Positions 32,918 through 45,872 of a DNA stretch of 64,000 bases are shown one piece after another. Source of the DNA: Daphnia pulex. Lineage: Eukaryota; Arthropoda; Branchiopoda; Diplostraca; Daphniidae. Numbering within the stretch: position 1 is the first letter of the stretch; each line of letters starts with the position of its first letter. Below the pieces are notes generated by a model. The model was not told where the DNA came from. It was given only the letters and a program-made list of their open reading frames with translations, and searched no databases. Position numbers and translations under genes: made by a program. The stretch spans positions 10,097,001 through 10,161,000 of the forward strand of contig NC_060026.1 in the NCBI RefSeq assembly GCF_021134715.1. Direction: 5' to 3'.

Positions 32918-34327
32918 CCGCATCAAAGAGCAGAATCGACCAGCTAATTAAGACCTCAACGAGCCTTACAGCACTGGAAAGAAGCGTAACAGAGATGGAG
33001 GAATTTTCAGATAAAACCAGTGGGCAGTTGCAGATGGCCTTAGAGAAGTGCGTGCGACGCGTGCAGGAGGAAAATTTTCAAGCTGAAATCGACGCCATTC
33101 ATAACGATTCGAGTATTCCCAGAACATCGAACGTGCTCAAAGGCGCCGATTGATCGAGACGCAATTCACCTGATGCTACCACATCGTCACCCCTTTACGA
33201 GTCTAGTGACCAAGGACGCACATGAGAGATGTTTCCATTCTCAAATTGATTAAACCCTGTATGAGGTACAATCAAGGTTTTGGATTATACGAGGAGGCAG
33301 GGCGGTGCACAAGGAAGTGAAAAAGTACATGAAATCAGGAGAAGACTTTCCAAACCAGTATGGCCCCATTCTCCTTAGCTCGAGTCACCCTTGATCTCTC
33401 GCCGTTCACTCACGTTGGAGTGGACTATTTGTGGCTGCTCCACGTAACGATAGGAAGACACACAGACAAAAAGTATGGTTTTCTTTTTACGTGCCTCGTA
33501 ACACGCGCCATCCACACCGATTGGCTGTCCAGCTCCACACGGATTCATTCTTGATGGCCTTACGACGGTTTGTGAGCATCCGAGGACACCCCAAAGAAAT
33601 TTTCAGCAACAACGGCACTAATTTGGTGGCAGGTGAACGCGAGCTACGAGAAGGATTACGCGCTATGGAGAAAGAAAACAAGATTTTAAGCAAAGCAGCA
33701 GAAATGAAGATCCAGTGTCACTTTTTACCCCCTTCTGCACCACATTTCGGAGGAGTATTGGAACGCCTCGTCTGATCAGCTAAGACCGACCTTACAGCGG
33801 TTCTTGGCATGCAAACCGTTCAAGAAGAAGTTCTTAGTACCACATTGAGGGAGGTGTACTCCATGTTGAACGCCTGACCACTCACGCATCTGAGATGGCA
33901 TCCGGAGAACGGAGGAATTTTAACCCCGAATCACTTCCTCCATGGCCGGCCACATCCACTCTTCCCACAAGGTCTCCTCGACGATACACGGGGGTTGTCT
34001 CTTCGCAGATGGCTAAGAGTCCAAGAACTGGCTCAAAAAATCTGGAGGAGGTGGTTACCAGAAAATGTGCCATCACTGCTTCAGCGAACGAAGTGGACAA
34101 GGAAGGAGCGCAACTTAGCAGTTGGAGATAAAGGCCTAATAGTCGACGACAAGAACCCTCGTGGTAAGTAGCCAACCGGACGAGTGACAAAGCTACTGCC
34201 TGGTAAAAGGGAAAAAGACAGAAACCAGACCGTAAGGACCGTAATAGTAGAGACGCAGGATGGAGAATATCAACGGCCGGTGGTAAAACTGTGTCTGCTC
34301 AAAGCCGTGGAAGACAAAAATTGCTGA
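32918..34327 (+). pseudogene. Decayed BEL/Pao pol (RNase H-integrase end), copy 2
   Basis: Same frameshifted integrase remnant as copy 1. In the catalytic motif FSDNGTNLVAGER the Asp codon GAC is AAC here (FSNNGTN), removing one of the three DDE catalytic acids. Other differences are a few silent or scattered changes. Confidence 0.8.
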
Positions 34328-37300
34328 TAACCAGGAAGAAACAAAGAAGAAATGACGGAGTTTCCAGAAAGAAAGATGGACTATATATGTTGCGGCTCGA
34401 AGAACCGCAAGAACGAGTTGGCAACGCGTTTTTTTTTTTTTGGGGGGGGGGGGGGTTGTTTTGGTTCAGCAGACATTTTTTTTTAACTAGTAAATTTTTG
34501 GCAGGCTGGAGTCGCAGCTCTAAGAAATAAAAGGAAGTTTTTACCTAAAATTCGAGTTGTTCGTCGCTGTATTTTACTAGGGGTAATATTCTGTGCCAAC
34601 CTGTTCGCGGTTTTATAACCGGGTTGTTCTATAACCACGCACTTGATTCCAGCGCCATCTACGGGGGATTCCACTTTACTAAAAGCCCATACATAAATAA
34701 AGACAGTCATTTCTATAATCTTGGAAATTGATTTTTTGTTTCACTATAAGTAGACAAATCCTAAGTCTGTTTTATTTCGATGATATTTTTTCTTATTAAG
34801 CTTTAAGAAAGTCTAAATTTGGGATCTGACTCTAGATGTAACTATTTTCTCACTATCTTTTTTCCATATTAAAAAACCCTCTTTATGAAAAACTTTTGGT
34901 CGCTTTCAATTATTCTAACAAAAAGCCAAGTTTATCTACTTTATTTTAATATGGAATAAAGAAAACAGTGGAGATGACGCAAGCAATTAAATGCTCGGAT
35001 TGGGTTCAATAATTACGAACGTGGTCGCTTTTTTCAGTAGGGAAATTAGGAAGGCAACGATTGTGAATGAAACAGGCTATAAACTCAAACTCGCATTATT
35101 TTTTTAAAGGAGTGCCAACATTTCTTTATGAACCTCTCAGCATCTGAAACATTAACCTAGAGTCCAAACTAACGACCATTTCTGTCTTATTTGCTGTAAA
35201 TTCTAAGTTCCCGCTGCAAAAATTTACATCTGTTGAATCAGTACGCCGATGGTGGCTCTGAAACATGGCAGAGCCATTTCGGTTCTATAACCCTTTATCG
35301 ACGTGAGCCGATAAAAGTTTTCAACTTCTAGACGCCACGTCAACAAGGATTAAGAGAGGATTCCCTATAGGGCTTTGTCCCGACAGGCATTGGAACGATC
35401 CAGAGGATCTTGCCACGGATGTCCCTACGGCCGAAAAAGGGATAACCGGGTTGTTTCTATGATCGGGTGGTTCGCTAAGTGGTGCTGTTTCCATAATTTC
35501 TTTATGACAGATCCCACTTCACTTCCTGCTTGTTTAGGTAATCAATAGGATCATGGATTTCCAAAAGCAATCATGCTGCTTCTCTGGGGGAGAAAGTGGT
35601 TGACATGATAAGATCCTAAGCGAATTTTTCTTTCGTTTTTTTTTATCCGTCATCAGCGTAAGTGTGTTGTTGGCCGCTTCGATGAATAATTTCCATATAA
35701 AGATTCTACGGTTGTATTATACTTCACCTAGCGTCAAAATCGTCCGGCAAGATCTTTTTTCTTCATTAACCAGCAATTAGTTACATTTTTAAATTTAGAA
35801 CCCCATAAAAATCTGTCAATTTCTGGATGGCCAAAACCAGCACTGAACATTCACGTTCAAAAAGCAAGTAATTCCTTTCCACATTACTCAACAGACTATT
35901 GCGTACGTTGAAGGCTTACGCGTACGTTGACGGCTTGCGTACGGCAAAAATTCTATTAATTCCATGTTGATACTGTTCAATTCTTTGATTAACGTTTTCA
36001 ACATACGTAAGAATTCATTGGCAATGGAACCGTTTTAGAAGTTTTTCTCAGTGGTTTACGAATTCTGCGTGGTTCAAGTCGTCAGTAGCTCGCATTTGAT
36101 GACTAAGTTCAATTTTTTTAAATGTTTTGAATAGACTGATGCCATTTTCGCAAATTAAAAAAACACGTGGGACAAGAAAAAAGACACATTGTGAAAATTA
36201 CATGCGGAAAGATAATTATAAGAAGAAAATTATTAGTACAGGAAAAAATTGAATTTAATATTCTCGTTTCCCGCTATCTTAAAGAAATTTTCCAGGACTA
36301 ATTTTCTTATGTGATTATTAGGATGCGGAAATCGGAAGTTTTGGTCCTAGGATCGCTCACTGTTCTTCAATATATGTTTACGTCAGATTGGGTTCAGTTC
36401 AGAAATTCAGCTTCACATCTAGCAGAAAAATCACGCTGACGCACTTTTGATGAATATCAATAAAGTAAGACCCTTCTGTCAACCTCAATCACAATTGAAA
36501 ATATAATATTTCAATAATTACTGGAAAAAAATTTCATTGATTCAAGTAAAAGCAAAAAAGTTTTAGTATCTTGTGTACCATTATGTGTAGTCGTATTCCT
36601 GAGGAATTTTATTTAAGAAATGTGAAAATGTAGGTGTTTCATGATAGTTGAATTATTTATGTAATGAAACTTGCATTGTTTTGAAAAAATTGTTTCATTA
36701 TAACAAATTAAATTGTTTGTTTTTGGATCCCTGTATAGCTTTTTGTCCAAACGAAACTGGTTTTCCTAACCATTCGAGGAGAATATTTGTAAATTCAAAT
36801 AGCTGTGTTGACTTGGACAAAAATAAGCCCCTTATTTTTTCTCTCGAATTTCAGTAAGTAAAATAAAGCGATTCAAAATTAGTTAGCAGACCCCACACCA
36901 TTTAGGAGTTACACCTGACATTGAAATTTTTAATTCAATGCCCACTTCAAATTTGCCCCTTGAGCTACGTAAAAATGAAACTGTCAAACTGTAGATTTCA
37001 GATTTGTCTGCTTGAAATTAAATCAGCAACATAGGGCTTAAAGTTTAAAAGCTATAATACAGATGTCTGGGTGAAATGACGTATGTGAATATATTAAATT
37101 GAAAAAAGTCTGACGACGAAATCTCATCATTAGTGCCTAGAAACTAAGAAAAAAAGAGGCCACGACCTTTCTCTGGGAAAATAGAATTTTGAAATACAAA
37201 TTGAATTTAGTAATTACTTTGCACAGCAGACTATAATGGTATGGGTGATTTCCTAGACTTTTTCGTTAAGGAAATGGATGAAAGGAGATCACATATAATA

Positions 37301-38184
37301 TTCAATAATCAATATTTCAATTCTTAAAATAACACATGGAAGTTTAACAAAAAAAGTGTTCAACTACACAAATATACATGGCCTATAAATATGGCCTTCT
37401 ATCAAACATACCGGTGAAAAACAACTACTACTGGCCCTCAATGTGGACAGATAGGCCTATAAAACAATACTGTTGGGTGTGAAAGAAATATTTAGAATAC
37501 ACAAAGTCCACCCTTTCCTCCTTCCTCCGTTGGAGCTAGCTGAATTTTTTTTTATGTCGTATTTATGGACTTAAAGGGGAAATTTCACACCCCCTTTACA
37601 AACGTTAACAAGTATATATTATGGTCGTGGCCGACTATTTTTCATATGAAATATTGAGCCGGACTGGAACCTGAACGCAGTGCCTTCAATGATCTTAGAA
37701 TGTCTACTTGCTTACAAATTGCCAAGGCACTTTCTGCAGAAATTATTTCAGACATATATTTCAGTAAATATTTTGCCTTTGGAAAAGGAGGGTGGGTAAA
37801 ATAAGATTAAAAAACCAACGATTTTGAGTTGAAATAGTGAACGATGAATATCCTTTTCGCATCAGTTGCAAATCACCGCTCTACCAAATGAAGTATCGAA
37901 GATTAATTTATGGTTTCTAATTCTGTAAAATTAAAAATATGGAGAATGATGTGTCAAAACGCAGATATTTGTATTTGAACCTACGCTCCCAGATTGAAAC
38001 TGGTTTTTGTTTATTGATCTGCTGTTGTGTATTCTGAAAGAAGTTGTTTTAGTCTTTCATATATTGTCTTCTTAATGGGTTATTTATTACTTGTGTTAGA
38101 CAGAGGAATTCTTTCTTACAGAACTGGAAAACGATGGACTGCTCGTGACCTGAATTCAACGCCACAAACCGCTTGGCAATTTTT
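34328..38184. other. Long gene-free stretch in unit copy 2
   Basis: Matches 21258-25109, including the T-run/G-run and the CGTACGTTG short direct repeat near 35901-35940. No gene is supported. Confidence 0.4.
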
Positions 38185-38267
38185 CGTCCTAGTAGATTGA
38201 ACTCACAACAACTTGAGGATAGAGTGTATGTCAAGATTATTGCTCTTCTACTGAGCTAATCAAACTA
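38185..38267 (-). repeat. Degraded tRNA-derived (SINE-like) sequence, copy 2
   Basis: Copy of 25110-25192 with the same box A-like and box B-like stretches. Confidence 0.35.
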
Positions 38268-39303
38268 AGAAACTAGACTCAATCTTATCGTAAAGCTTAT
38301 TTTAGAAAGAGCCAAGATTGTTAGGGGAAAATGGGGTGCTACAATAGCCCGCCCCGCTTTGTCTGACCAATTGACGTATGTCACATGAGGTCAAATTTTG
38401 TCTTGCGTCATGTCATACGTTACATTATCTCTATACTCATCACGCCAGTTCATCCCCGCAGCACCCTCGTTCATCACTTTTGCAGGTGCACGTTGTTTGG
38501 GGATAAGAATCCACATTTCCTGGGGTAAAATCGCATTTAAGACAATCGTCAGGGGTAGTGGTTTTAAGGTTAGTCAATCTATCAGCATCTATGAGCACAG
38601 CTTGAGCAGTTTTTCCAAGGCTAACAGTGACAGTGATGAACAGGGCACTGAGGGAGAGAGTGTTTTTTTTTTCATTAAAAAATCTCCTTTTAAGTCGTTA
38701 ATGATTATATTTTTGCCAAAAAATTAATTAAAATTTTTTCAAAAGATGTTTAGCAATAAAATAACTGCAAAAGATTAATGGTCAAGTTTAGAAAATTGCA
38801 CTAAAGGATGGGATTGTGATTTGGTAAAAATACAGAGAGGTTTCAAAATTTGTTTACTTTTCACTTTAATTTAAGTGCTCCTCCCTTGTTGCACCATACA
38901 CCATCCAAACATACTTCATGACTTCGTCAAACTATGAATTTTGGTAAACATTTCTGGTTGGCCTTCCTATTTTTACCTTCTCTTTAATTATTGTTCGCTT
39001 TGTTTGTTTGTTTTCGTTTTGGGACTTTTAGATTTGCTTCTTCTTTTTTTCTTTTGCTGTAGTTCAGAAGCTTTATTGATTTTTGTATGTTAATCAGACG
39101 GGATTTAGCGTAATACACCTTCCCAACTGCTATGGGGCTTTCCTGTAGAATTATTTGGGTTAGTAAAAGAGAATGAATGTGCTAAAACTGTAAAAACCCC
39201 TTTTAATGGCATTGGATTGTGCACAATGCAAAAGAGTAGCTTTTAGGTTGTTCAGGATCCTTTTTTGTAGCTAGCAAACTTCAAATTGATGATGTTCAAG
39301 ATT

Positions 39304-39467
39304 TCAGGCCATGCGGTCGATTGCTCCAGAATTTTTTTTTGTAGATTTTGCTACTTCAGCATATTCTTGAATCAACTTGTCTTCTTCTGAATATCCAATC
39401 ATAGTTAACACCAGAAAAAATTCTGCTGATGTCAAAAACACCTGAAGGGCAAAAACCGAAATGTAAT
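39304..39467 (-). CDS. Exon-like fragment of dispersed family, copy 2
   Basis: Same as 26229-26392 (VFLTSAEFFLVLTMIGYSEE). No difference in the open stretch was noticed. Confidence 0.4.
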
Positions 39468-39609
39468 TTTTTTTTGTTAATTGCAACCCATTTATTTAAA
39501 ACGATTAACTCGCTGTCAAAAGCTTAATTTCTCGTCACTAAGAACCTCCAAGAACCAAAACAGAGCTGGGCTGATGGCGACCAGCACCAGATGAAGGACT
39601 TTCCACTGA

Positions 39610-40608
39610 CTATCCTGCGACTTGCTGACTTTGATTGTGAATTGTGCTAATTGCGAAAACAAATAATTGATTGGCAAATTCCAAGGGATCAGTTTTTCCG
39701 TGGCTTTTGACGGCCATTCCATTGAGACCGATCCAATAGGCCCCATTGTATTTTTGGAGGTCCAGTTGGCATTTCAAGCTTTCAAAGATGAGCTTTGTAA
39801 TCAAATACTCAAGCTTGCCCGGCCACGAGCTGGAAAAGCCCCACTTCAAAGCGTAAAAAATTAGGCGTATCACGCCTTCTCCCGTTTTGAGGGCCACGTT
39901 CCCCGTAAAGACATCGGTCACCGAGACATCAATATTCCCGCGGGTCAGATTCCCCCCCACACACACACACAAACACACAAACCCCTGAAAATTGAGGGGG
40001 AAGTTTTAAAAGAATAGAAGCAGCTTCCTTCAGTAGAGTGGGGCCATTAACCACTTCAGAGCCGTCTTTGATCTACCCTACTTTGGGATTGGGTATGCCA
40101 AAAACATGTTGCACAAATTTTTCTCCCATAAGGGCAAATTTGTCCAAATGACACAGTCTACACTCAATGTTGCCTCCTAGATCCAGGAAAAGGCTCTCTC
40201 CCTTGAAGGTGGGAATTTGATTGACAATTGCAGGGCGATCAATACCTGGAAGAGTCATCAAAATGATTTTTGTGAGCCCCATGTAGGAACATGTGTTCCC
40301 TGCTGAAAAAAACGAATCGAGTTTTTCCTCCACGATCAGCTTCCAGAGCTAAGCGCACGCTCGAGCGCTTTAACGAACGAATGGCCATGCCTTGTTTTGT
40401 GTAAACAAGAATCAGTTCATCCGTATGACAAATATAAACCTTCTTGTGAAGATTCGGGTATTTTTTAAGTAAAAGAGAAAGGCATTCTCTCTCTCCAAAA
40501 AGAAGAAATATTAGAGACGAGAGGCACTGAAGGGTTAAATGAAGAACCTGCACAACAACTGTGGTGCATGGTCAACCCCATGCCATCCACCGTGATTGTT
40601 AAGGACAC
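39610..40608 (-). pseudogene. plsX: Bacterial plsX pseudogene, copy 2
   Basis: Same order of PlsX blocks and the same frameshifts as copy 1 (LTITVDGMG, LPGIDRPAIVNQIPT, GNVALKTGEGV, LNGMAVKSHGKTD). It differs mainly in the length of the CA/TG tract at 39956-39980. Sharing of the disabling changes shows that decay preceded the duplication. Confidence 0.85.
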
Positions 40609-40615
40609 TACGCCC

Positions 40616-40739
40616 TTACTCCTCTCTCAGATTAAAGTCACAAATATACAAGATTTTAGGTTCAGCTCCCAGATTGGTGGCATTGGCTTCCTTAGGATTC
40701 AATACAAGGTGATCACGGCAATGACTTCGGGACAGCCAT
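40616..40739 (-). pseudogene. rpmF: Bacterial rpmF remnant, copy 2
   Basis: Same MAVPK start (ATG at 40739) and shifted RDHLVLNPKEANATNLGAEP block as copy 1, again directly upstream of plsX. Confidence 0.55.
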
Positions 40740-42207
40740 CTGTTTTCCTCAAATTCATTCCAACTAAGGGCTCCCATATTTAGCTTAACCTTCAAAATCA
40801 CAAGAGGGGTTTAACCTTCGACCTTATTTTACTTTGGAAAGCTCTGGAGATAAAAATTCAAGCAAGCATTTTGAGAAAATGGGATTTCAGGAGAGCGTCA
40901 ACTACTGTTGCCAGGTGGATATTCGGTGATCTGTTTTTCAAAGATGTTTTTGAAAAATCAGGGGTTGTTTTGTGCTCTCATGCCAGTGAGGATTACACCT
41001 TCCTTTCTCTTTCCATATATTTTTTTTACCTATTACAGGTCTTCTTATATGCGCTGGCCAATTCACCCATCGTCGAGATCGTCGTCTGGCGATGCGATCC
41101 GTGGCAGTCTTTGAATCCCCCCCCCCAAAAAAAAACACGGCCACTACGTGTTTCGTGACCTATAATTGCGGGATTCGGTCACTCGTCCCGAGCCACCTGC
41201 CACGTTTGATTGTTACTTCCTCTTCTTCCTCTTACTATTCCTCTTTTTGGTGTGAAACGACGAATTTACGTCATGAAACGGAGCAATATATGCTGGCTAA
41301 TTAACCATTGTCGAGATAGACATCACTGCCCAGAGATGCGATCCATGTTGCCTTTGAATTCCCCAAAACACGGCCACAACGTGTACCGTGTCCTGTACCG
41401 ATTACAAGTAAATTTTTGTTTCAATTTTTTTTTTAATTTTTTATTAATTTTTATTATATTTATATTTCCAGAAACTTCGGCCATTCAGGTACAACGAACA
41501 TGTTATGAGGAATTCCGGGTCGAAGGTGATGCCCGAATACTTCGAAAAGTGTTGTGACCCGAGTTGTAAGTAGTATTCTCCAAATCATAAACAATTGCAA
41601 TCCTCCTAACAATGTGTCATTTGTTCGCCATTTGTGCGCCATCGCATAAGGGGATAGCGGATAGCTGTGCTACCCTAGTTGTTGCTCGATCAGAAACCAC
41701 CAATCTCATTCCACGCCTTCAGAAAGTCGGTGGGAGAGTAAGTTATACTCTCTCCAATCTGAATTTTTAGAACTGAAAGACAGTTGCTAGAAAAGGCCGA
41801 GCCCTTTCTCGACCGCCACCTTTTCGTCAAGAAAGTACCCAAAGATTGTGACGAATCACGGATTAATAATTTTTTTTTAATGTAATGTATGGCATTAACT
41901 CTTTTTTTATTTTATGAACTTTTTGCTCCGTGTGGGGTTATCTTGGCCAGCCGTATGGTTGTTGATTTCAATTACCATTCGTTCATCGTAATATTCAACG
42001 AAAGAGATTCTGTTCCTTCAGTGCTTTAAAAACAAGTACATTTTTATAAGGGGTCAATAGGGTCAGCTCATTGCAAATTTCTACTCGAGGTCATCCTTAA
42101 TTGGCCAGGGTCACCTCCTTCTTTGTAGAGAGGGAAGGTTAGGATTCCCTCCAGATCTACTAGAAAAGTTTGCGACGTGCCCAGTTTGTTTCGAGATTCT
42201 TGTAAGA

Positions 42208-42468
42208 ATGTCGACACCAAAGAAGAAGAAGTACGCTCCGGCGGTGGCCGAAAACGGAGCATTGGTTACCGCAGTTACTATTAAATTGAGAAAAGTACTC
42301 AATTTCCGGGCGAAATTGAGGATGTACGCTGACTACGATCGCCAGCATCGTCGGTGTGGAATGATAATAAAGTCCACGAAGAATAGAGTTTGTTTTATAA
42401 GAAAAACCACACCGAGAAAATCCAGCAAGTCCCCGCAATATTTAATAGTCGAAATATTTAAAAAATAA
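42208..42468 (+). CDS. Small basic ORF, 86 aa, copy 2
   Basis: Copy of 29138-29398, intact, starting MSTPKKKKYAPAVAENGALV. Unrecognised. Confidence 0.3.
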   Translation: MSTPKKKKYAPAVAENGALVTAVTIKLRKVLNFRAKLRMYADYDRQHRRCGMIIKSTKNRVCFIRKTTPRKSSKSPQYLIVEIFKK

Positions 42469-42999
42469 ATTACAAAATTTTGAATTTTTGGGTTAATAAA
42501 AAAGAAAAAAAAGCGGGATGCATTCATATCTTTTGTACATTCTTATTCATAATTAACGCTCATTCATCGTCTCGCATCGTCTCTCTCTCTTATACGTGTT
42601 TTTCCTTGTTTTTGCCGACTCTGTAATAATAGGATTATATATTCTGAACTCGCATCCTGCAAATCTCCACTTCTTTTTTATTTTTTCGGGAGCTTTTCTT
42701 CTTTTGTTTTTATCCGGTTATGGCCAGACCTACATAACAAAACAAAAGATTGGGAGGAAATTAAATAAAAAAAAATCTATACTGATGGAATCTGCTGAAA
42801 CAGCTAATACTACATTAATTTTCGTTAATTTTCAGATTTAACAGAAGATTGGCGATCTTCCCCGCATGATGGAATGTCCCCAATCTAAAGATGGCTTTGG
42901 TGGTGCAGGCAAAACAGCAAGAAAATAATTTCAAGGGAGGAAATTGAGGAAGAGGAAATTGTCAAGCAATGTTTCGAGTATTCAAAGTGGTTGGTCAAA

Positions 43000-43150
43000 A
43001 AATTGTCAAAGTGGTAAAAATTTCAAGTTGTAATTGTCAAAGTGGACAAAATTTCAAGTTGTAATTGTCAAAGTGGACAAAATTTCAAGTTGTCATTGTC
43101 AAAGAAGTGTAAAAATTTCAAGTGGCCATTGTCAAAATGGCTGAAAAGTT
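43000..43150. repeat. ~31-34-bp minisatellite, copy 2
   Basis: Copy of 29930-30080 with the same repeat number. Confidence 0.75.
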
Positions 43151-43961
43151 TGAGTCGAATTGTAAATAAGAAAACTTTTTCTAAATGTCTTGTACGAATA
43201 AATTTACAATCAGGTTAAACATTCAGTGATGTTACATTACGAAATGGGTAAATGGGTCAACTCGTGATCGCTCTTGGTTTTCCACCAGAAGTTTTTTCAA
43301 GCCTCGCCAGCACGTCAGTATCAAGAAATTTCTTGTTGACTGGTTGCAGTGAGAGCGGGATGGAGCGGTGAGGAAAATCTTTCAAGAAAAATTTAAAGTT
43401 CGCAAAGGGTAGGAGAAGTTGAGAAAATGTACACTAACGTGAATCAGTAAATGTTTATGTTTTTTAAATGTATTAATATAATTTTCTAAATGTGTATTTT
43501 CTTTTTCGTGCTAAGACGTCATATCCTTCTTTTTATTGGAAGATGCAGCCGCTAGAAAGCAGCTGGTGGAGCTGACTGGGAGATTGGCGAATTTGGAGGA
43601 AAAGGAAAAAGATATGTTGGAGTAATTTTTAAATGTTTTTTTTTGTTTGTTTGGTGTTTTTCTAACATTTCATTCATTCAAGATAAATATAATATCCTTT
43701 TAAACAACTCCTTTTTATACTTTTTCATTCTAAAAATAAACACACTTTCTCGATCTGTTTACTTTACTCAGCCTTTAAAAAATGAGAACGGAATAGAAAT
43801 CTTTTGAAAACTATAACTTTTAATACTTTGTGTACTGTCTACTGTGCTTGGCCTTTGCTTTTGTTACATTTTTTCGCAGAAGTTTCCACGGAAAAGTGCA
43901 CTTTCTTTTGAAGTGAGCTGCAATAGAAGAAAGTAAGTGGGTGCAAGTTTGTGATTTGGGA

Positions 43962-45546
43962 ATGAAATTCAAGCAATCCACTACAGAATTTTATTCCAGG
44001 TATGTATTTTCATTATTCCTGCTTCTATTTGTACAAACGTTAGTTTTAACAATTGTTAAATTCCTGTTAGAATAAGAGAAAAAGGCATTGGAAAAGTGCG
44101 GCGTCCAATATCCGATTTTGTTGGAAAAATTGCTGCACTGCTTCAGAGGAGGGCATGGTTTTCATAGTGCAGGACACTGTTGCTTTACAGGGAAATAATA
44201 ATGGGATTGCAGTGGGTGTGGGGGTTAGGGCGGCAAATGTAGATGGTGGGGAAAACTTGGCTATAGATGGGAATATGGAATTTTTGGCTGGAAGAAATGC
44301 TGAAGTAGATGTTGGCGGGGCACATGCAGCAGGTGGCAAGAAGAAGAAGAGGAACAAAAGGAGGAAAAATTTAAAAAGAAAATTTCACACGTTGTTCGTC
44401 CCGGAACTTTCCATGACAGAGGTAACCCAGGATACCATATTCAACCCGTTAACTTCGTCACTGCGAGTTAAGCCTCCCCAAGAAGATGCACCTTATGTTT
44501 TTGGGTCTGCACCAGTTGTCGTGTGGGTAGGTACTGACGTGTGTACTGGTCGTGATAGTCCGGGTGGAGGCCCCGTTGCTCGTCACGTTGTTCGTCCCGG
44601 AGCTTTCCATGACGACGGTTACCCAGGATACCAAATTTGACCCTATAATTTCGTCACTGCTAGTTAAGCCCTTACCTCGCGCTTTTTCTTCTTCAATTCG
44701 GAAACACTGCCGTTATTAATGGCATTGCGAAGGTTATCCAGGACGACTTGCAAAGTAACTTATTTGCATACATCCATTTCCCTTTACGATCGATCCGAGG
44801 TCGCAATCTTAAAGATTCGGGTTTATGTTTTAGTCAGTTGCGTGCAGACATTGCTAGAGTAAAGGTGTGCACAGCTGTGAGAGCAAAAATAACTTTTCAA
44901 TCCGCTTCTCACTATTCAAAGTCTAATATACTGGTGCTGCGACTGCCTTGTACTGTTGACAAGTGACTGTTTCAAGTAGTAAACTGTGAGTTTGTCATTT
45001 TATACTAACGGGATGCAATAAATGCAAGTTTTGCATTTTTTTTTTCCTTCAGATGATTCTGACTGCAGCAAAATTGTTTCTTGCTTCTACGTTGATTGGT
45101 TCTTCTGATGAAGAAATATTAATTCAAGGATACCTTGAAGAAGCAAAGAGCACGTCCATTTTTCTGCAACAAGTGGCTGCGTTCAGAGAGATCCTGAACA
45201 TCATAAGTTGGAAGTTCACGAGCTACAAGAAAGGTACGTCAAAGACTTACAAACTGTTGTGTTGCATCTTACATAACTCACTTTCATTCATTTTATTAAA
45301 TTAAAATATTTTGCAAGAAATCCAGGAAATCAAGTTTGCTCAAGCCCTCCTGTTGCAAATTCAGCAATCTGTAAAGCGCCTCAAGTTCTCAAAAGTACGG
45401 AACAAAAAAGGATTCAAAGCAGGCAAGAAGAACAACACACCCAACAAGAATAAAAGAGGAAGAAAAACAGAAAGAACAAGAAGTTCTAACTTGATTGTCC
45501 CAAGGGGATTGCATTTCCTCACTATAATCCCCCATTTTTCCTTATA
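43962..45546 (+). CDS. Unrecognised multi-exon locus with internal 196-bp repeat
   Basis: Exon-like blocks: MKFKQSTTEFYSR before a GTATGT donor at 44000; after CCTGTTAG a block read as IREKGIGKVRRPISDFVGKI or, in another frame, a 161-codon open stretch from 44155 with LAGRNAEVDVGG and KKKKRNKRRK; then after CCTTCAG at 45053 MILTAAKLFLASTLIGSSDE to a GTACGT donor at 45234; then a Lys/Asn-rich end (GFKAGKKNNTPNKNKRGRK) to 45546. A 196-bp direct repeat (CACGTTGTTCGTCCCGG at 44388 and 44584) lies inside. The first exons are duplicated in copy 1, where the gene is cut at 31247. No family was recognised, and the model may join unrelated pieces. Confidence 0.3.
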
Positions 45547-45872
45547 ACGTCTACCCCAGTTGATCTTTTGGTGCCTTCTTCCTCCAAGACATGCATCCAA
45601 AATGGCTGAATTCCCCCTTCCCTAAACATACATATAGGTTTCTAGAAAATCTCTCTATTTCTCATAACTTTTTATGGGAAAAGAATTTAAAAAGGGGGTA
45701 GTGCTGCAACAGTGGAATGTTGAGAGAAGATTGACTCTTTGAAACGTTTAAGGCGCAGAGCGTGAGAACTCTGCTCAAAAACTATAACTTACATCGATTC
45801 CCGATGCATCGCAATCTTACAGTGAAAAGTCGTTTGTCACTGTAAATCGAAGACAACGACTTTGTCGAAACC

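Larger units (their letters stand above)
31260..44318. repeat. Tandem duplication, copy 2 (~13.06 kb)
   Basis: Direct repeat of 18192-31247 at an offset of 13,068 to 13,075 bp. The shift comes from homopolymer and dinucleotide length differences, such as the G-run near 34441 and the CA-run near 39958. At 44318 the sequence leaves the repeat and continues into GGCACATGCAGCAGG, which is probably the ancestral right flank. Confidence 0.9.
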
